Below, one piece after another: positions 34,052 through 42,968 of a DNA stretch of 64,000 nucleotides. The notes beneath the pieces were generated by a model. It ran no database searches. It was not told where the DNA came from and worked only from the letters and a program-made list of their open reading frames with translations. Position numbers and translations under genes: made by a program. This DNA comes from Roseateles_E cavernae (GTDB taxonomy: Bacteria; Pseudomonadota; Gammaproteobacteria; Burkholderiales; Burkholderiaceae_C), in assembly GCF_040187885.1 (NCBI RefSeq), contig NZ_JBDPLH010000003.1, positions 565,319 to 629,318 of the forward strand, written 5' to 3'. The stretch's first letter is position 1. Each line of letters opens with the position of its first letter.

Positions 34052-34480
34052 TCAGTTTTCCTGCAGCGCCACGCGATAGCTGCCGTCTTCGTCTTTCGGC
34101 GCCACGAAGCTGATCTCGAAGCTGTAGAGCTGGCCGTCCGTGGCCTGCTTGGTGCACTGCATGCCGCTGACCGCGCGGCGCACGGCCATGCGGTAGGCCA
34201 ACGGCCCGCCCTGCGACTTGACCTCGGTGGTGTCCTCGCCCTGCAGGCGGAAGGAGACGCGCACCGTGGCCTCCTGCTCTTCGAGGTGCCAGGACTTTTC
34301 CAGTGCGTCTTGCAGCGTGGCGGCGACGCCGGGGCAGCTGCGGCTGACATCGCGGCGCACCGGCTCGCCTTGCTTGCCGCTGACTTCGACGCGCTTGAGC
34401 CCCTCGGGTTGGGCTTGGGCCAGGCCGGCGAGCAGAACCAGTGCGGTGGCGCTCAGTGTGCGGTAGAGGGTCTTGGTCAT
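34052..34480 (-). CDS. Small exported protein of unknown function
   Basis: This 142-residue product begins with a clear signal peptide (MTKTLYRTLSATALVLLAGLAQAQ). The mature part of about 118 residues has two cysteines (in SRSCPGVAATLQDAL and SGMQCTKQA), which could form a disulphide, and alternating beta-type segments (ATVRVSFRLQGEDTTEV, LYSFEISFVAPKDEDGSYRVALQ). This suggests a small periplasmic beta-sandwich. I do not recognise a family. It appears to be a single-gene unit, with the 18-bp palindrome at 34522-34539 just upstream of its start. Confidence 0.75.
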   Translation of the reverse strand: MTKTLYRTLSATALVLLAGLAQAQPEGLKRVEVSGKQGEPVRRDVSRSCPGVAATLQDALEKSWHLEEQEATVRVSFRLQGEDTTEVKSQGGPLAYRMAVRRAVSGMQCTKQATDGQLYSFEISFVAPKDEDGSYRVALQEN

Positions 34481-34521
34481 GGGAATCTCCTTGATCGATG
34501 GCTGTCGGTGGGTGCGAAGAA

Positions 34522-34539
34522 CCGGAGCGCTCGCTCCGG
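34522..34539. promoter_or_regulatory. 18-bp palindrome upstream of the small exported protein
   Basis: CCGGAGCG-CT-CGCTCCGG is a perfect 8-bp inverted repeat with a 2-bp centre, 42 bp before the start of the leftward gene. It could be an operator. No other function can be read from the remaining gap up to 34722. Confidence 0.4.
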
Positions 34540-34722
34540 AACATGGGCACAGCCTAGGGTTGCCCCTGGGGTCGGACCAAGGTCGCCGCGACCAAAAGCC
34601 AAAGTCGGGTGATGATCGGCCGGAATTCGCGACGAACTGATTTCGTCACAAGCCCCGCTGCGACGGGCCTGCCGTGCCGGAAGTCATGACGAAGCCGCGC
34701 GTCCGGTTACAGTGCCGCTGCC

Positions 34723-35166
34723 ATGGACATCACCACTCAATCCGACTGCCCGCTGTGCCGCGACGACGGCGGCCTGCTGATCGCGCAAACCCCGCTGTGG
34801 CGCGTGATCCGCGCCGACGAGGCCGCGTTCCCGGCCTTCTATCGCCTGATCTGGCGCGCCCATGTGGCCGAGTTCAGCGACCTCGACGCCGCCGCGCGAC
34901 TGGCCTGCATGGAGGCCGTCAACCGCATCGAGACGGTGCTCAGGCAAGACCTGGCCCCCACCAAGATCAATCTCGCCAGTCTCGGCAATGTCGTGCCCCA
35001 TCTGCACTGGCATGTGATCGCCCGCTTCGACTGGGACAGCCACTACCCCAACCCGGTCTGGGGCAGCGCGCAGCGCCCCGCCGACGAGGCCCGGCTGGCG
35101 GCGCTGCGTCAGCGCCTGCCGGCGCTGGACGCGGCCATCGCGGCCGCCGTGACGGCCGCAGCCTGA
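34723..35166 (+). CDS. HIT family protein (histidine-triad nucleotide hydrolase-like)
   Basis: This 147-residue protein has the histidine triad in VVPHLHWHVIARF and an N-terminal CPLCRDD pair of cysteines typical of one HIT subgroup. NLASLGNVVPHLHWHV is the active-site strand-loop. Family members hydrolyse nucleoside phosphoramidates, Ap4A-like dinucleotides or adenylylated peptides. No ribosome site is seen; a TACAGT element at 34708-34713 ends only nine bases before the ATG, so a leaderless or near-leaderless transcript is possible. It is convergent with the M13 peptidase gene, with 4 bp between the stops. Confidence 0.9.
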   Translation: MDITTQSDCPLCRDDGGLLIAQTPLWRVIRADEAAFPAFYRLIWRAHVAEFSDLDAAARLACMEAVNRIETVLRQDLAPTKINLASLGNVVPHLHWHVIARFDWDSHYPNPVWGSAQRPADEARLAALRQRLPALDAAIAAAVTAAA

Positions 35167-35170
35167 GCCC

Positions 35171-37198
35171 TCACCAGACCCTGATCGGCTCGGCCGCCAC
35201 CATGGCGTCGCCGGGCTTGCAGGCAAAGGCCTGGGCAAAGGCCGGCAGATTGGACATCGGACCCAGCACCCGGTACTTGGGCGGCGAGTGCTGGCCGGTG
35301 CGCAGCTGGTTGATCAGCAGCTCATTGCGCATCTTGGTGCGCCAGATCAGCGCGTTGGACAGGAAGAAGCGCTGCTCGGGCGTGTAGCCGTCGACCTTGT
35401 CGCGCGCGCCGCTGCGGGCCAGTGCGCGCTGCAGGCCCTCGAAGGCGATCGGCATGCCGGCGATGTCGGAGATGTTCTCGCCCAGCATCTGGTGGCCGTT
35501 GATGCGCTGGCCCGGCAGCGGCTCGTAGCCGCTGTAGAGCCCGGCTACCTGCTCGGCCCGGGCCTGGTAGGCGGCGGCGTCCTCGGGCGTCCACCAGTCG
35601 GCCAGATTGCCGACGCTGTCGTACTGGCGGCCGCGGTCGTCGAAATGATGGGTGATCTCGTGGCCTATCACCATGCCGATGCCGCCGTAGTTGACCGCGT
35701 CGTCGGCCGAGGCGGAGAAGAAGGGCGGCTGCAGGATGCCGGCCGGGAACACGATTTCGTTGAGCCCGCCGGCGAAGGCGTTGACGATGTGCGGGCTGGT
35801 GAACCAGCGCGAGCGGTCCACCGGCCGGTCCAGATCGGCCAGGCGCTGGGCGCTCTGCCAGGCGCTGGCGCGCAGCGCATTGCCGGCATAGTCATCGGCC
35901 TTCAGTGGCAGGCCGGCATAGTCGGGCCAGCGCTCGGGCGCGCCGATCTTCAGCGCCATCGCGTCGAGCTTGGCCAGCGCGCGCTGCTTGGTCGGCGCGC
36001 TCATCCAGGTCAGGCCCTCGATGCGGCCGCGCATCGCCGCCTTGATATCGGCCACCAGCTGCTGCGAGCGCGCCTGCGCCTCGGCTGGGAAGGCCTTGGC
36101 CACGAAGAGCTCGCCCAGGGCCAGGCCCACCGGTGCGCTGCCGGTGCGCCCGCCTATGCTCATGATCACGTCTTCGCTGCGCGGCGCCGGCGCCTTCAGC
36201 CCGGCGATGGCGGTGCCGTGATAGGCGAAATGCGCGTCGGCAAAGACCTTGGGCAGGCGCGCCGCGCTGGCGTCCAGCAGGCGCAGGCTCAGGTAGTTGC
36301 GCCAGACGGCTGGCTGCGCCTCGCGGGCCAGCTCGCCCAGGCGCTGGGCGAACTCGGGCTGGCCGACGATGAAGCGCGCCACGCCCTCGGGCCTACCGGT
36401 GTAGGCGGCCAGGTAGGCGGCCCAGTCGAATCCCGGCGCACTGGCCGCCAGGGCCTTGGCATCGAAGGGGTTGTAGTTGGCATTCGGTTCGCGCAGCTTG
36501 ACGCGCGTGCGCGAAGCCTCGGCCAGCCGGGCCTCGAAGGCCATCAGCTCCTCGATATCGGCGGCCTCTGCCGGCAGCCCGGCCGCAGCCAGCAGCGTCT
36601 TGGCGTAGGCGCGATAAGCGGCCTGCAGGCGCAGCGAGACGGCATCGCTCTTGAAATAGTCCTCGCGGTCGGGCAGGCCCAGGCCGGCCTGGGCAACGAT
36701 CAGCGCATGGCGGCGCGTGTCCTTGGGGTCGTGCCACACATAGGCGCTCAACGGTGCGGCCACCTGCACCCGGTTCAGCGCCGCCAGCGCCGCCGGCAGA
36801 TCGGCCGGCCCGCGCAGCGCCGCGATCTGGGCCAGCAGCGGCTGCAAGGCCTTGAGGCCACCGGCTTCGATGGCGGCCAGGTCCATGCCGCTGGCATAGA
36901 AGGCCGCCACGGCTTTCAGTCCCGGGCTGGTCTGCAGCGCCGGTTTGGCGATCAGCTCGTCCAGGCCTTGCTGCAGGATGGCGTCATTGGCGATGCGCAG
37001 ATCGATGAAGCTGCCGATGCGCGCGCGACCGTCGGGCAGCGGCGTGGCGGCGTCCCAGCGGCCGTTCACAAACTCGTAAAAGTCATTGCAGGCCGCAACA
37101 TCGGGCGACAGATTCTTGAGGTCCAGCGCCCGCGCCGAGGGCAGGGCGAGCGTGCTGGCGGCCAGCAGGGCGGCGGCGATTTTTGTCAGGCGTGGCAT
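35171..37198 (-). CDS. M13 family metallopeptidase (neprilysin/PepO-like), exported
   Basis: This 675-residue protein has a signal peptide MPRLTKIAAALLAASTLALPSARA; the open frame begins 33 codons earlier without a signal or ribosome site. The N-terminal M13 domain starts LSPDVAACNDFYEFVNGRW. The C-terminal catalytic domain has NEIVFPAGILQPPFF, the zinc motif VIGHEITHHFDD (HExxH) and the third ligand in GENISDIAG (ExxxD). The end, CKPGDAMVAAEPIRVW, carries the conserved Cys and the CxxW-like terminus of the family. It cleaves short peptides N-terminal to hydrophobic residues in the periplasm or outside the cell. It is divergent from the subtilase gene, so the two peptidase genes share a 303-bp upstream region. 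Confidence 0.93.
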   Translation of the reverse strand: MPRLTKIAAALLAASTLALPSARALDLKNLSPDVAACNDFYEFVNGRWDAATPLPDGRARIGSFIDLRIANDAILQQGLDELIAKPALQTSPGLKAVAAFYASGMDLAAIEAGGLKALQPLLAQIAALRGPADLPAALAALNRVQVAAPLSAYVWHDPKDTRRHALIVAQAGLGLPDREDYFKSDAVSLRLQAAYRAYAKTLLAAAGLPAEAADIEELMAFEARLAEASRTRVKLREPNANYNPFDAKALAASAPGFDWAAYLAAYTGRPEGVARFIVGQPEFAQRLGELAREAQPAVWRNYLSLRLLDASAARLPKVFADAHFAYHGTAIAGLKAPAPRSEDVIMSIGGRTGSAPVGLALGELFVAKAFPAEAQARSQQLVADIKAAMRGRIEGLTWMSAPTKQRALAKLDAMALKIGAPERWPDYAGLPLKADDYAGNALRASAWQSAQRLADLDRPVDRSRWFTSPHIVNAFAGGLNEIVFPAGILQPPFFSASADDAVNYGGIGMVIGHEITHHFDDRGRQYDSVGNLADWWTPEDAAAYQARAEQVAGLYSGYEPLPGQRINGHQMLGENISDIAGMPIAFEGLQRALARSGARDKVDGYTPEQRFFLSNALIWRTKMRNELLINQLRTGQHSPPKYRVLGPMSNLPAFAQAFACKPGDAMVAAEPIRVW

Positions 37199-37501
37199 GG
37201 GTTTGGCAGAGGCTTGTAAGAGCCGGCCAGCGTAGCGGCAAGCGGGGCCGCCGGCCATCGGGGCCGCCACCGGCGCCCGGGTTTGCCCGCCCTGCAAGGG
37301 TTGACAGGTGGGCGATATGCGCCCGTTTGGCCTGCCTACACTGCGCCCACTTTCGCGGGCCGGGTCCGGAACCGGCCCGCGGAAGCCACTGCCGCCGCCG
37401 GGCTACCCGCCCGTTCCGGCGGACATCAGGCCCCCCACCGGGGGCCAGCCAGGACGCCATGCCGAGCACGGCCGGGCGTCCGACTTCGGAGAGTTTCATT
37501 C
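37199..37501 (+). promoter_or_regulatory. GC-rich structured leader upstream of the subtilase
   Basis: The 303-bp divergent gap contains two perfect hairpins in the rightward orientation. One is GCGGGCCGG-N8-CCGGCCCGC at 37355-37380. The other is GGCCCCC-CACC-GGGGGCC at 37429-37446, about 55 bp before the start of the S8 peptidase gene. A TACACT element at 37337-37342 could be a -10, which would put both hairpins in the 5' leader. No known riboswitch class fits well. Confidence 0.45.
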
Positions 37502-39328
37502 ATGCACTCACTTCGTCGATTCCGTGCCGGCCGCAAGCCGGTCTTGCTGGCGCTGGCGCTGGCCGCTGCCGGTGCCGCCCAGGCCGGCCAGTCCGCCGCC
37601 GAGGCCGATGACCCGGGGCTGCGCGCCGTCCCCAGCAGCGAGACCGATCGCCTGATCATCAAGTACCGCGATGCCAGCGAGGCCGTGCTGGAGCGCGGCC
37701 AGCTGGTGGCCCGGGCCCGGGTGCTGGAGGCCGGCACCTTGAGCCAGCGGGTCGAGCGGGCGCGTGGCCTGGTCTCGCAGCGCGGCCTGAAGCTGCAGCT
37801 GCTGCGCCAGAGCGGCGTCGGCGCCCATGTGATGGGCCTGGACCGGGCCCTGCCGCTGGCCGAGATGCAGGCGCTGGCGGCCCGGCTGAAGGCCGAGGAC
37901 CCGGACATCGAGTATGCCGAGCCCGACCGCAAGATGTATGCGCTGCTGACGCCCAATGACAGCCAGTACAGCCAGCAATGGGATCTGTTCGAGGCCACCG
38001 GCGGCATCCGCGCCCCGGCCGCCTGGGACCTGGCCACCGGTGCCGGCGTCGTGGTGGCGGTGATCGACACCGGCATCCGCCCCCATTCGGATCTGTCCGG
38101 CCAGACCGTGGCCGGCTACGACATGATCGCCAATGTGCCCACCGCCAATGACGGCGGCGGCCGCGACGCCGACCCCAGCGACCCCGGCGACTGGAGCAGC
38201 GCCGGCCAGTGCGGTACGGGCAGCGGCGCGCGCAACAGCAGCTGGCACGGCACCCATGTGGCCGGCACCATCGCGGCGCGCACGAACAACGCGGCCGGCA
38301 TTGCCGGCATCGCCTTCAACGCCAAGCTGCAGACGGTGCGGGTGCTGGGCCGCTGCGGCGGCTACACCTCGGACATCGCCGACGGCATCATCTGGGCCTC
38401 GGGCGGCAGCGTGCCGGGCGTGCCGGCCAACGCGACGCCGGCCAAGGTGCTGAACCTGTCGCTGGGCGGCGGTGGCAGCTGCGACAGCACGACCCAGAGC
38501 GCGGTCAATGGCGCGCGCTCGCGCGGCTCGGTGGTGGTGGTGGCGGCCGGCAACTCCAATGCCAACGCCAGCGGCTTCAGCCCGGCCAGCTGCGCCGGTG
38601 TGGTCACGGTGGCCGCGACCGACCGCTATGGCGCGCGCGCCCCGTACTCCAATTACGGCGCGGTCGTGGCCCTGGCCGCGCCCGGCGGCAACACCGGCGC
38701 GGGCACCAGCAACGGCATCCTGTCCACCTTGAACACCGGCACCAGCACGCCGGCCGCCGACAACTACGCCTTCTACCAAGGCACCTCGATGGCGGCCCCC
38801 CATGTGGCCGGAGTCGCGGCCCTGATGTTCAGCGCCAAGCCCAGCGCCACGCCCGACCAGATCGCTGCCGCGCTGAAGAGCAGCGCGCGCGCCTTCCCGG
38901 GCACTTGCAGCCAGTGCGGCAGCGGCCTGCTGGACGCGCACGCGGCGGTGCTGGCCATCAGCGGCGACATACCGACGCTGGACGAGGTCGAGCCCAATAA
39001 CAGCCTGGCCCAGGCCAATGCGGTGGCTGCGCCGCGCAGCCTGCGGGCGGTGCTGTCCAGCAGCACCGACTCGGACTACTTCCGCGTCAGTCTGCCGGCC
39101 GGTCGCACCCTGTCGGCCAGTCTGCCCATGCCCAATGGCAGCACCGACTACGACCTGCACATCGTCAACAGCGCCGGTACCGTGGTCGCGCGCAGCGAGC
39201 GCGATGTCGGCCTGACCGACAGCGCCAGCTATCGCAACGCCGGCAGCACGACGCAGAACTTCTATGTGCGGGTCTACTACTACAGCGGCAGCACCAATGT
39301 GAACTACTCGCTGAGCCTGAGCTGGTAA
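37502..39328 (+). CDS. Secreted subtilisin-like serine peptidase (S8) with PPC domain
   Basis: This 608-residue protein starts MHSLRRFRAGRKPVLLALAL, a signal peptide ending AAQAG. A propeptide (inhibitor_I9-like) spans about 45-145 (DRLIIKYRD, DIEYAEPDRKMYA). The S8 catalytic domain has Asp189 in VIDTGI, His249 in HGTHVAG and Ser429 in GTSMAAPHVAG. The C-terminal 120 residues form a pre-peptidase C-terminal beta-sandwich (VEPNNSLAQANAV to NVNYSLSLSW), usual in extracellular proteases. Several cysteine pairs suggest disulphides. Secretion is probably by Sec plus the type II system. It provides the first step in using extracellular protein and fits the proteolytic character of the region. Confidence 0.95.
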   Translation: MHSLRRFRAGRKPVLLALALAAAGAAQAGQSAAEADDPGLRAVPSSETDRLIIKYRDASEAVLERGQLVARARVLEAGTLSQRVERARGLVSQRGLKLQLLRQSGVGAHVMGLDRALPLAEMQALAARLKAEDPDIEYAEPDRKMYALLTPNDSQYSQQWDLFEATGGIRAPAAWDLATGAGVVVAVIDTGIRPHSDLSGQTVAGYDMIANVPTANDGGGRDADPSDPGDWSSAGQCGTGSGARNSSWHGTHVAGTIAARTNNAAGIAGIAFNAKLQTVRVLGRCGGYTSDIADGIIWASGGSVPGVPANATPAKVLNLSLGGGGSCDSTTQSAVNGARSRGSVVVVAAGNSNANASGFSPASCAGVVTVAATDRYGARAPYSNYGAVVALAAPGGNTGAGTSNGILSTLNTGTSTPAADNYAFYQGTSMAAPHVAGVAALMFSAKPSATPDQIAAALKSSARAFPGTCSQCGSGLLDAHAAVLAISGDIPTLDEVEPNNSLAQANAVAAPRSLRAVLSSSTDSDYFRVSLPAGRTLSASLPMPNGSTDYDLHIVNSAGTVVARSERDVGLTDSASYRNAGSTTQNFYVRVYYYSGSTNVNYSLSLSW

Positions 39329-39428
39329 GCCGACCTGCCACCTTGGCCGGCGGGGTCTGTCACGGTCTTGTCATCATCGGCGGGTCAAGCTCGCGGTTTT
39401 GGCATCCACCCAGACGAGGCAGACCGCA

Positions 39429-41333
39429 ATGGCCAAGGATTTCCTGACGATGGAAGACAGCAACCGCAGCGCCAACACCAGCATCCACGAGGTCTCCGAC
39501 CCGGCCCGCCGCAGCCTCTTGCGCGGCGGTCTGGGCCTGGGCCTCGGCGGCCTGCTGGGGCTGGGCGGCTGCGCCAGCGGCGGGGCCTTGGGTGGCCCGC
39601 TGCTGGGTTTCAAGAGCGTGCCGGTGTCGACGGCCGACAGCATCGTGGTGCCCGAGGGCTACAGCGCTCAGGTGATCGCCGCCTGGGGCGAGCCGGTTGG
39701 GCTGTCGGGCGAGGACAGCGCCTTTCGCTTCGACGGCAGCAACACGGCGGCCCAGCAGGAAACCCAGCTGGGCATGCACCACGACGGCATCCACTTCTTC
39801 GCCCAGGAGGGCTCCAAGTCCGGCCTGCTGGTGATGAACCATGAATACAGCGACGATGGCCTCTTGCACCCCGACGGCATGCAGAGCTGGAACGCCCAGA
39901 AGGTGCGCAAGGCCCAGGCCGCGCACGGCGTCTCGGTGATCGAGGTGCAGCAGCAGAGCGGCGGGCGCTGGGAGCTGGTGCGGTCCTCGCCCTGGGCGCG
40001 CCGCATCACCGCCTATACGCCGATGCAGGTGGCCGGTCCGGCCGCCGGCCATGCGCTGATGCAGACCGCGCAGGATGCCAGTGGCCGCCGTGTGCTGGGT
40101 ACGCTGAACAACTGCGCCAGCGGCATCACGCCCTGGGGCACCTACCTGACCTGCGAAGAGAACTTCATCAACTACTTCAAGGGCCCGGATGCGCCCGATG
40201 CGCACCAGCGCCGCTGGGGCCTGCGCAAGGGCGACCCGGCCGGCTACCGCTGGCACGAGCATGACGAGCGCTTCGACGCGGTCAAGCATCCCAACGAGCC
40301 CAACCGTTTCGGCTGGGTGGTCGAGATCGACCCCTTCAACCCCAGCAGCACGCCCATCAAGCGCAGCGCGCTGGGCCGCGCGGCCCACGAGGGTGCGACC
40401 GTGGCGGTGACCCAGGACGGCCGCGCCGTGGTCTATATGGGCGAGGACGCCCGCTTCGAGTACATCTACAAATTCGTCAGCCGCGACAAGATACGCCCCG
40501 GCGGCTTTGCCGCCAACAGCGAGTTGCTGGACCACGGCACGCTCTACGTCGCTCGCTTCGACGCCGATGGCACGGGCCGCTGGCTGGCGCTGAGCCAGGG
40601 CCAGGGCCCGCTGAGCGCCGCTGCCGGCTTCGCCGACCAGGGCGAGGTCGTGATCAAGAGCCGCCAGGCCAGCGATCTGCTGGGCGCCACCAAGATGGAC
40701 CGCCCCGAGTGGATCGCGGTGGACCAGCAGGGCTATGTCTACTGCACGCTGACCAATAACAGCAACCGTGCCGGCGACAAGCAGCCGGCCGTCGATGCGG
40801 CCAACCCGCGCGCCAACAACAGCATGGGCCACATCATCCGCTGGAAGGAGCAGGGCGACTTCGATGCCACCGCGCTGCGCTGGGATCATTTCGTGTTGGC
40901 CGGCGACCCGGCCAACGAGCGTGCCGAGGCCAAGGGCAATGTCAAGGGCGATGCCTTCGGCTGCCCCGACGGCCTGTGGGTCGATGGGCGCGGCGTGCTG
41001 TGGATTCAGACCGATATGTCCACCTCGGCGATGGGCAAGGGCGATCTGGCCCGGCTGGGCAATAACTGCATGCTGGCCGCCGATCCGCGCAGCGGCGAAG
41101 TGCGGCGCTTCCTGACCGGCCCGGCCGGCAGCGAGGTCACCGGCGCGACGATGACGCCCGACGGCCGCACCATGTTCATCAATATCCAGCACCCGGGTGA
41201 GAGCCCCAGCGAGCGCAGCGACCCGGCCCAGCCGCGCCGCTTCTCCAACTGGCCCGACCAGCGCCCCGACGGCCGGCCTCGCTCGGCCACCGTGGTGGTG
41301 CGCAAGCTCGATGGTGGGGTGATAGGCAGCTGA
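39429..41333 (+). CDS. PhoX-type phosphatase (DUF839), Tat-exported lipoprotein
   Basis: This 634-residue protein has a twin-arginine signal with R27-R28-S-L-L and a lipobox ending at Cys48 (LGLGGC), so it is probably a Tat-exported lipoprotein. The start MAKDFLTMEDS is preceded by GAGGCAG at 39416-39422; an in-frame start ten codons earlier is less likely. The mature protein shows the PhoX/DUF839 signature WGTYLTCEENF, with LVMNHEYSDDG and HEGATVAV elsewhere, as in Ca/Fe-dependent alkaline phosphatases. It would release phosphate from organic phosphomonoesters in the periplasm, complementing the ugp uptake system about 12 kb away. Not all DUF839 proteins have been shown to be phosphatases. 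Confidence 0.9.
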   Translation: MAKDFLTMEDSNRSANTSIHEVSDPARRSLLRGGLGLGLGGLLGLGGCASGGALGGPLLGFKSVPVSTADSIVVPEGYSAQVIAAWGEPVGLSGEDSAFRFDGSNTAAQQETQLGMHHDGIHFFAQEGSKSGLLVMNHEYSDDGLLHPDGMQSWNAQKVRKAQAAHGVSVIEVQQQSGGRWELVRSSPWARRITAYTPMQVAGPAAGHALMQTAQDASGRRVLGTLNNCASGITPWGTYLTCEENFINYFKGPDAPDAHQRRWGLRKGDPAGYRWHEHDERFDAVKHPNEPNRFGWVVEIDPFNPSSTPIKRSALGRAAHEGATVAVTQDGRAVVYMGEDARFEYIYKFVSRDKIRPGGFAANSELLDHGTLYVARFDADGTGRWLALSQGQGPLSAAAGFADQGEVVIKSRQASDLLGATKMDRPEWIAVDQQGYVYCTLTNNSNRAGDKQPAVDAANPRANNSMGHIIRWKEQGDFDATALRWDHFVLAGDPANERAEAKGNVKGDAFGCPDGLWVDGRGVLWIQTDMSTSAMGKGDLARLGNNCMLAADPRSGEVRRFLTGPAGSEVTGATMTPDGRTMFINIQHPGESPSERSDPAQPRRFSNWPDQRPDGRPRSATVVVRKLDGGVIGS

Positions 41334-41397
41334 GGCGGGGCCCGGCCCGGGGCGGCCGGCTACACTGGCTCCCTCGCTCGCGCAGCAGTCCTCTCCC

Positions 41398-41811
41398 ATG
41401 GCCGGCCTCACCCCCAACTCCCCCACGCCCACCGACATCACCGTGCACCAGCAGTCGCGGCTGCTGGAGATCGCTTTCTCCGACGGCGCGCGCTTCTCGA
41501 TTCCCTTCGAGCTGATGCGCGTCTACAGCCCCTCGGCCGAGGTGATGGGCCATGGCCCGGGCCAGGAAACCCTGCAGACCGGCAAGCGCGAGGTGGGCAT
41601 CACGGCGCTGGAGCAGGTCGGCCACTACGCGATCCGTCCGCAGTTCAGCGACGGCCATGACAGCGGCCTGTTCTCCTGGGACTATCTCTACCAGCTCGGC
41701 GCCGAGCAGGCCCGGCTCTGGACCGACTACGAGGCCAAGCTGGCCGCCGCCGGCAAGGGTCGCGACGATGCCATGCCGGCCAAGGGCGGCAGCGCCTGTT
41801 CGTCCCATTGA
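41398..41811 (+). CDS. DUF971 (gamma-butyrobetaine hydroxylase N-terminal-like) protein
   Basis: This 137-residue protein has the DUF971 fold pattern: ITVHQQSRLLEIAFSDGARFSIPFELMRVYSPSAEV, a middle KREVGITALEQVGHYAIRPQFSDGHDSGLFSWDYLYQLG, and an alpha tail. It lies 13 bp before ubiE, a conserved pairing in betaproteobacteria. This suggests a link to ubiquinone or Fe-S biogenesis, though no enzymatic role is established. A TACACT element at 41361-41366 is a plausible -10 for the pair. Confidence 0.9.
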   Translation: MAGLTPNSPTPTDITVHQQSRLLEIAFSDGARFSIPFELMRVYSPSAEVMGHGPGQETLQTGKREVGITALEQVGHYAIRPQFSDGHDSGLFSWDYLYQLGAEQARLWTDYEAKLAAAGKGRDDAMPAKGGSACSSH

Positions 41812-41824
41812 GGAATAAGTACCT

Positions 41825-42556
41825 ATGAGCAGCACCCATTTCGGCTTCCAGACCGTCGACGAGCGCGAGAAGGCGAGCCGCGTGCGCGGCGTGTTCGATT
41901 CCGTCGCCTCCAGGTACGACGTGATGAACGACCTGATGTCCATGGGCATGCACCGGGCCTGGAAGGCCTACACGGTGGCCGTGGCCAATCTGAAGCCGGG
42001 CGAGCGCGTGCTCGACATCGCCGGCGGCACCGGTGATCTGTCGCGCGCCTTCGCCAGGAAGGTCGGCGAGACCGGCATGGTGGTGCATACCGATATCAAC
42101 GAGGCGATGCTGCGCCAGGGCCGCAACCGGCTGCTCGACGAGGGCCTGGTGCTGCCCACCAATCTCTGCGACGCCGAGAAACTGCCCTACAAGAACGAGA
42201 GCTTCGACCTCGTCAGCGTGGCCTTCGGCCTGCGCAATATGACCCACAAGGACCAGGCCCTGGCCGAGATGTGCCGGGTGCTCAAGCCCGGCGGGCGCCT
42301 GCTGGTGCTGGAGTTCTCCAAGGTGGCGGCGCCGCTGCAAAAGCCTTACGACTGGTACTCGTTCAAGATCCTGCCCAAGCTGGGCCAGATGATTGCCGGC
42401 GATGCCGAGAGCTACCGCTACCTGGCCGAATCGATCCGCATGCACCCACCCCAGGCCGAACTCAAGGCCATGATGAAGACGGCCGGCTTCGGCCATGTGG
42501 ACGTGCACAACCTCAGCGCCGGCATCGTCGCGCTGCACGCCGGCATTAAGTGCTGA
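41825..42556 (+). CDS. ubiE: Ubiquinone/menaquinone biosynthesis C-methyltransferase UbiE
   Basis: This 243-residue class I SAM-dependent methyltransferase begins STHFGFQTVDEREKASRVRGVFDSVASRYDVMNDLMSMGMHRAWK, the UbiE N-terminal signature. The SAM motif VLDIAGGTGDLSRAF follows. The later NESFDLVSVAFGLRNMTHKDQAL and the C-terminal LSAGIVALHAGIKC are also diagnostic. It methylates the quinone ring carbon in ubiquinone synthesis and acts at the membrane-associated Ubi complex. A hairpin CACCCCC-N8-GGGGGTG at 42615-42636 about 60 bp downstream may end the transcript, although no U-run follows. Confidence 0.96.
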   Translation: MSSTHFGFQTVDEREKASRVRGVFDSVASRYDVMNDLMSMGMHRAWKAYTVAVANLKPGERVLDIAGGTGDLSRAFARKVGETGMVVHTDINEAMLRQGRNRLLDEGLVLPTNLCDAEKLPYKNESFDLVSVAFGLRNMTHKDQALAEMCRVLKPGGRLLVLEFSKVAAPLQKPYDWYSFKILPKLGQMIAGDAESYRYLAESIRMHPPQAELKAMMKTAGFGHVDVHNLSAGIVALHAGIKC

Positions 42557-42968
42557 GCTGAACCGGCCCCTCCCTGCGCAGCCCGCCGGGCCAACGAGCT
42601 TTCTGCAAATCAGCCACCCCCCGATCCACGGGGGTGTCCGGAACTCGGCGTGACTAAATGGATCAGTCATTCAGCCGACCGGTCAACAATATGCCGGAGG
42701 GGCCGGAAGCACCGGGTTTTCCCGGTGTTTGACAAAACAATGACGAGGGGTTCCCGACGGCTGGACTGCGGTCCGGGAGGGCGCGATCGAACAGGTTTCC
42801 TGTAGCAATATGGAACCGGATCACGCCTTAGGGGGGAGTCAATTGTCATTTTGCAAAGTTACACTCGCCGACTGCCACCGGGCGCCATTGTGCGCTGCAA
42901 CATAGCGCCGTCGGAGAGCCCGGGGTGCACGCTCTCACCCGAGAGCCCAAAAACAGAAAGTCATAGCT
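42557..42968 (+). promoter_or_regulatory. Upstream regulatory region of the exopolysaccharide locus
   Basis: No gene is present in these 412 bp, which are AT-richer than their surroundings near 42830-42870. Features are the hairpin at 42615-42636 after ubiE, a perfect inverted repeat CACCGGG-TTTT-CCCGGTG at 42710-42727 followed by TTGACA at 42729-42734, and a TACACT -10-like element at 42860-42865. At 42914-42948 two identical GAGAGCCC octamers flank a GCTCTC that can pair with either of them. No sigma-54 consensus (GG-N10-GC with TGGCAC/TTGC) was found. Confidence 0.5.

Noticed and set aside
34708..34723. Firm promoter for a leaderless HIT transcript
   Set aside because: A TACAGT lies close to the ATG but no -35 box is recognisable, so it is mentioned only as a possibility.
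37381..37460. Possible cobalamin riboswitch upstream of the subtilase (GCCACTG and AGCCAGGA fragments)
   Set aside because: The invariant core around CCGCAACTG and the GGGAAGG segment are missing and the order and spacing do not fit; short matches are expected in GC-rich DNA.
42557..42968. Sigma-54 promoter for the eps locus
   Set aside because: No GG-N10-GC pair with the expected flanks was found, although such loci are sometimes under sigma-54 control.
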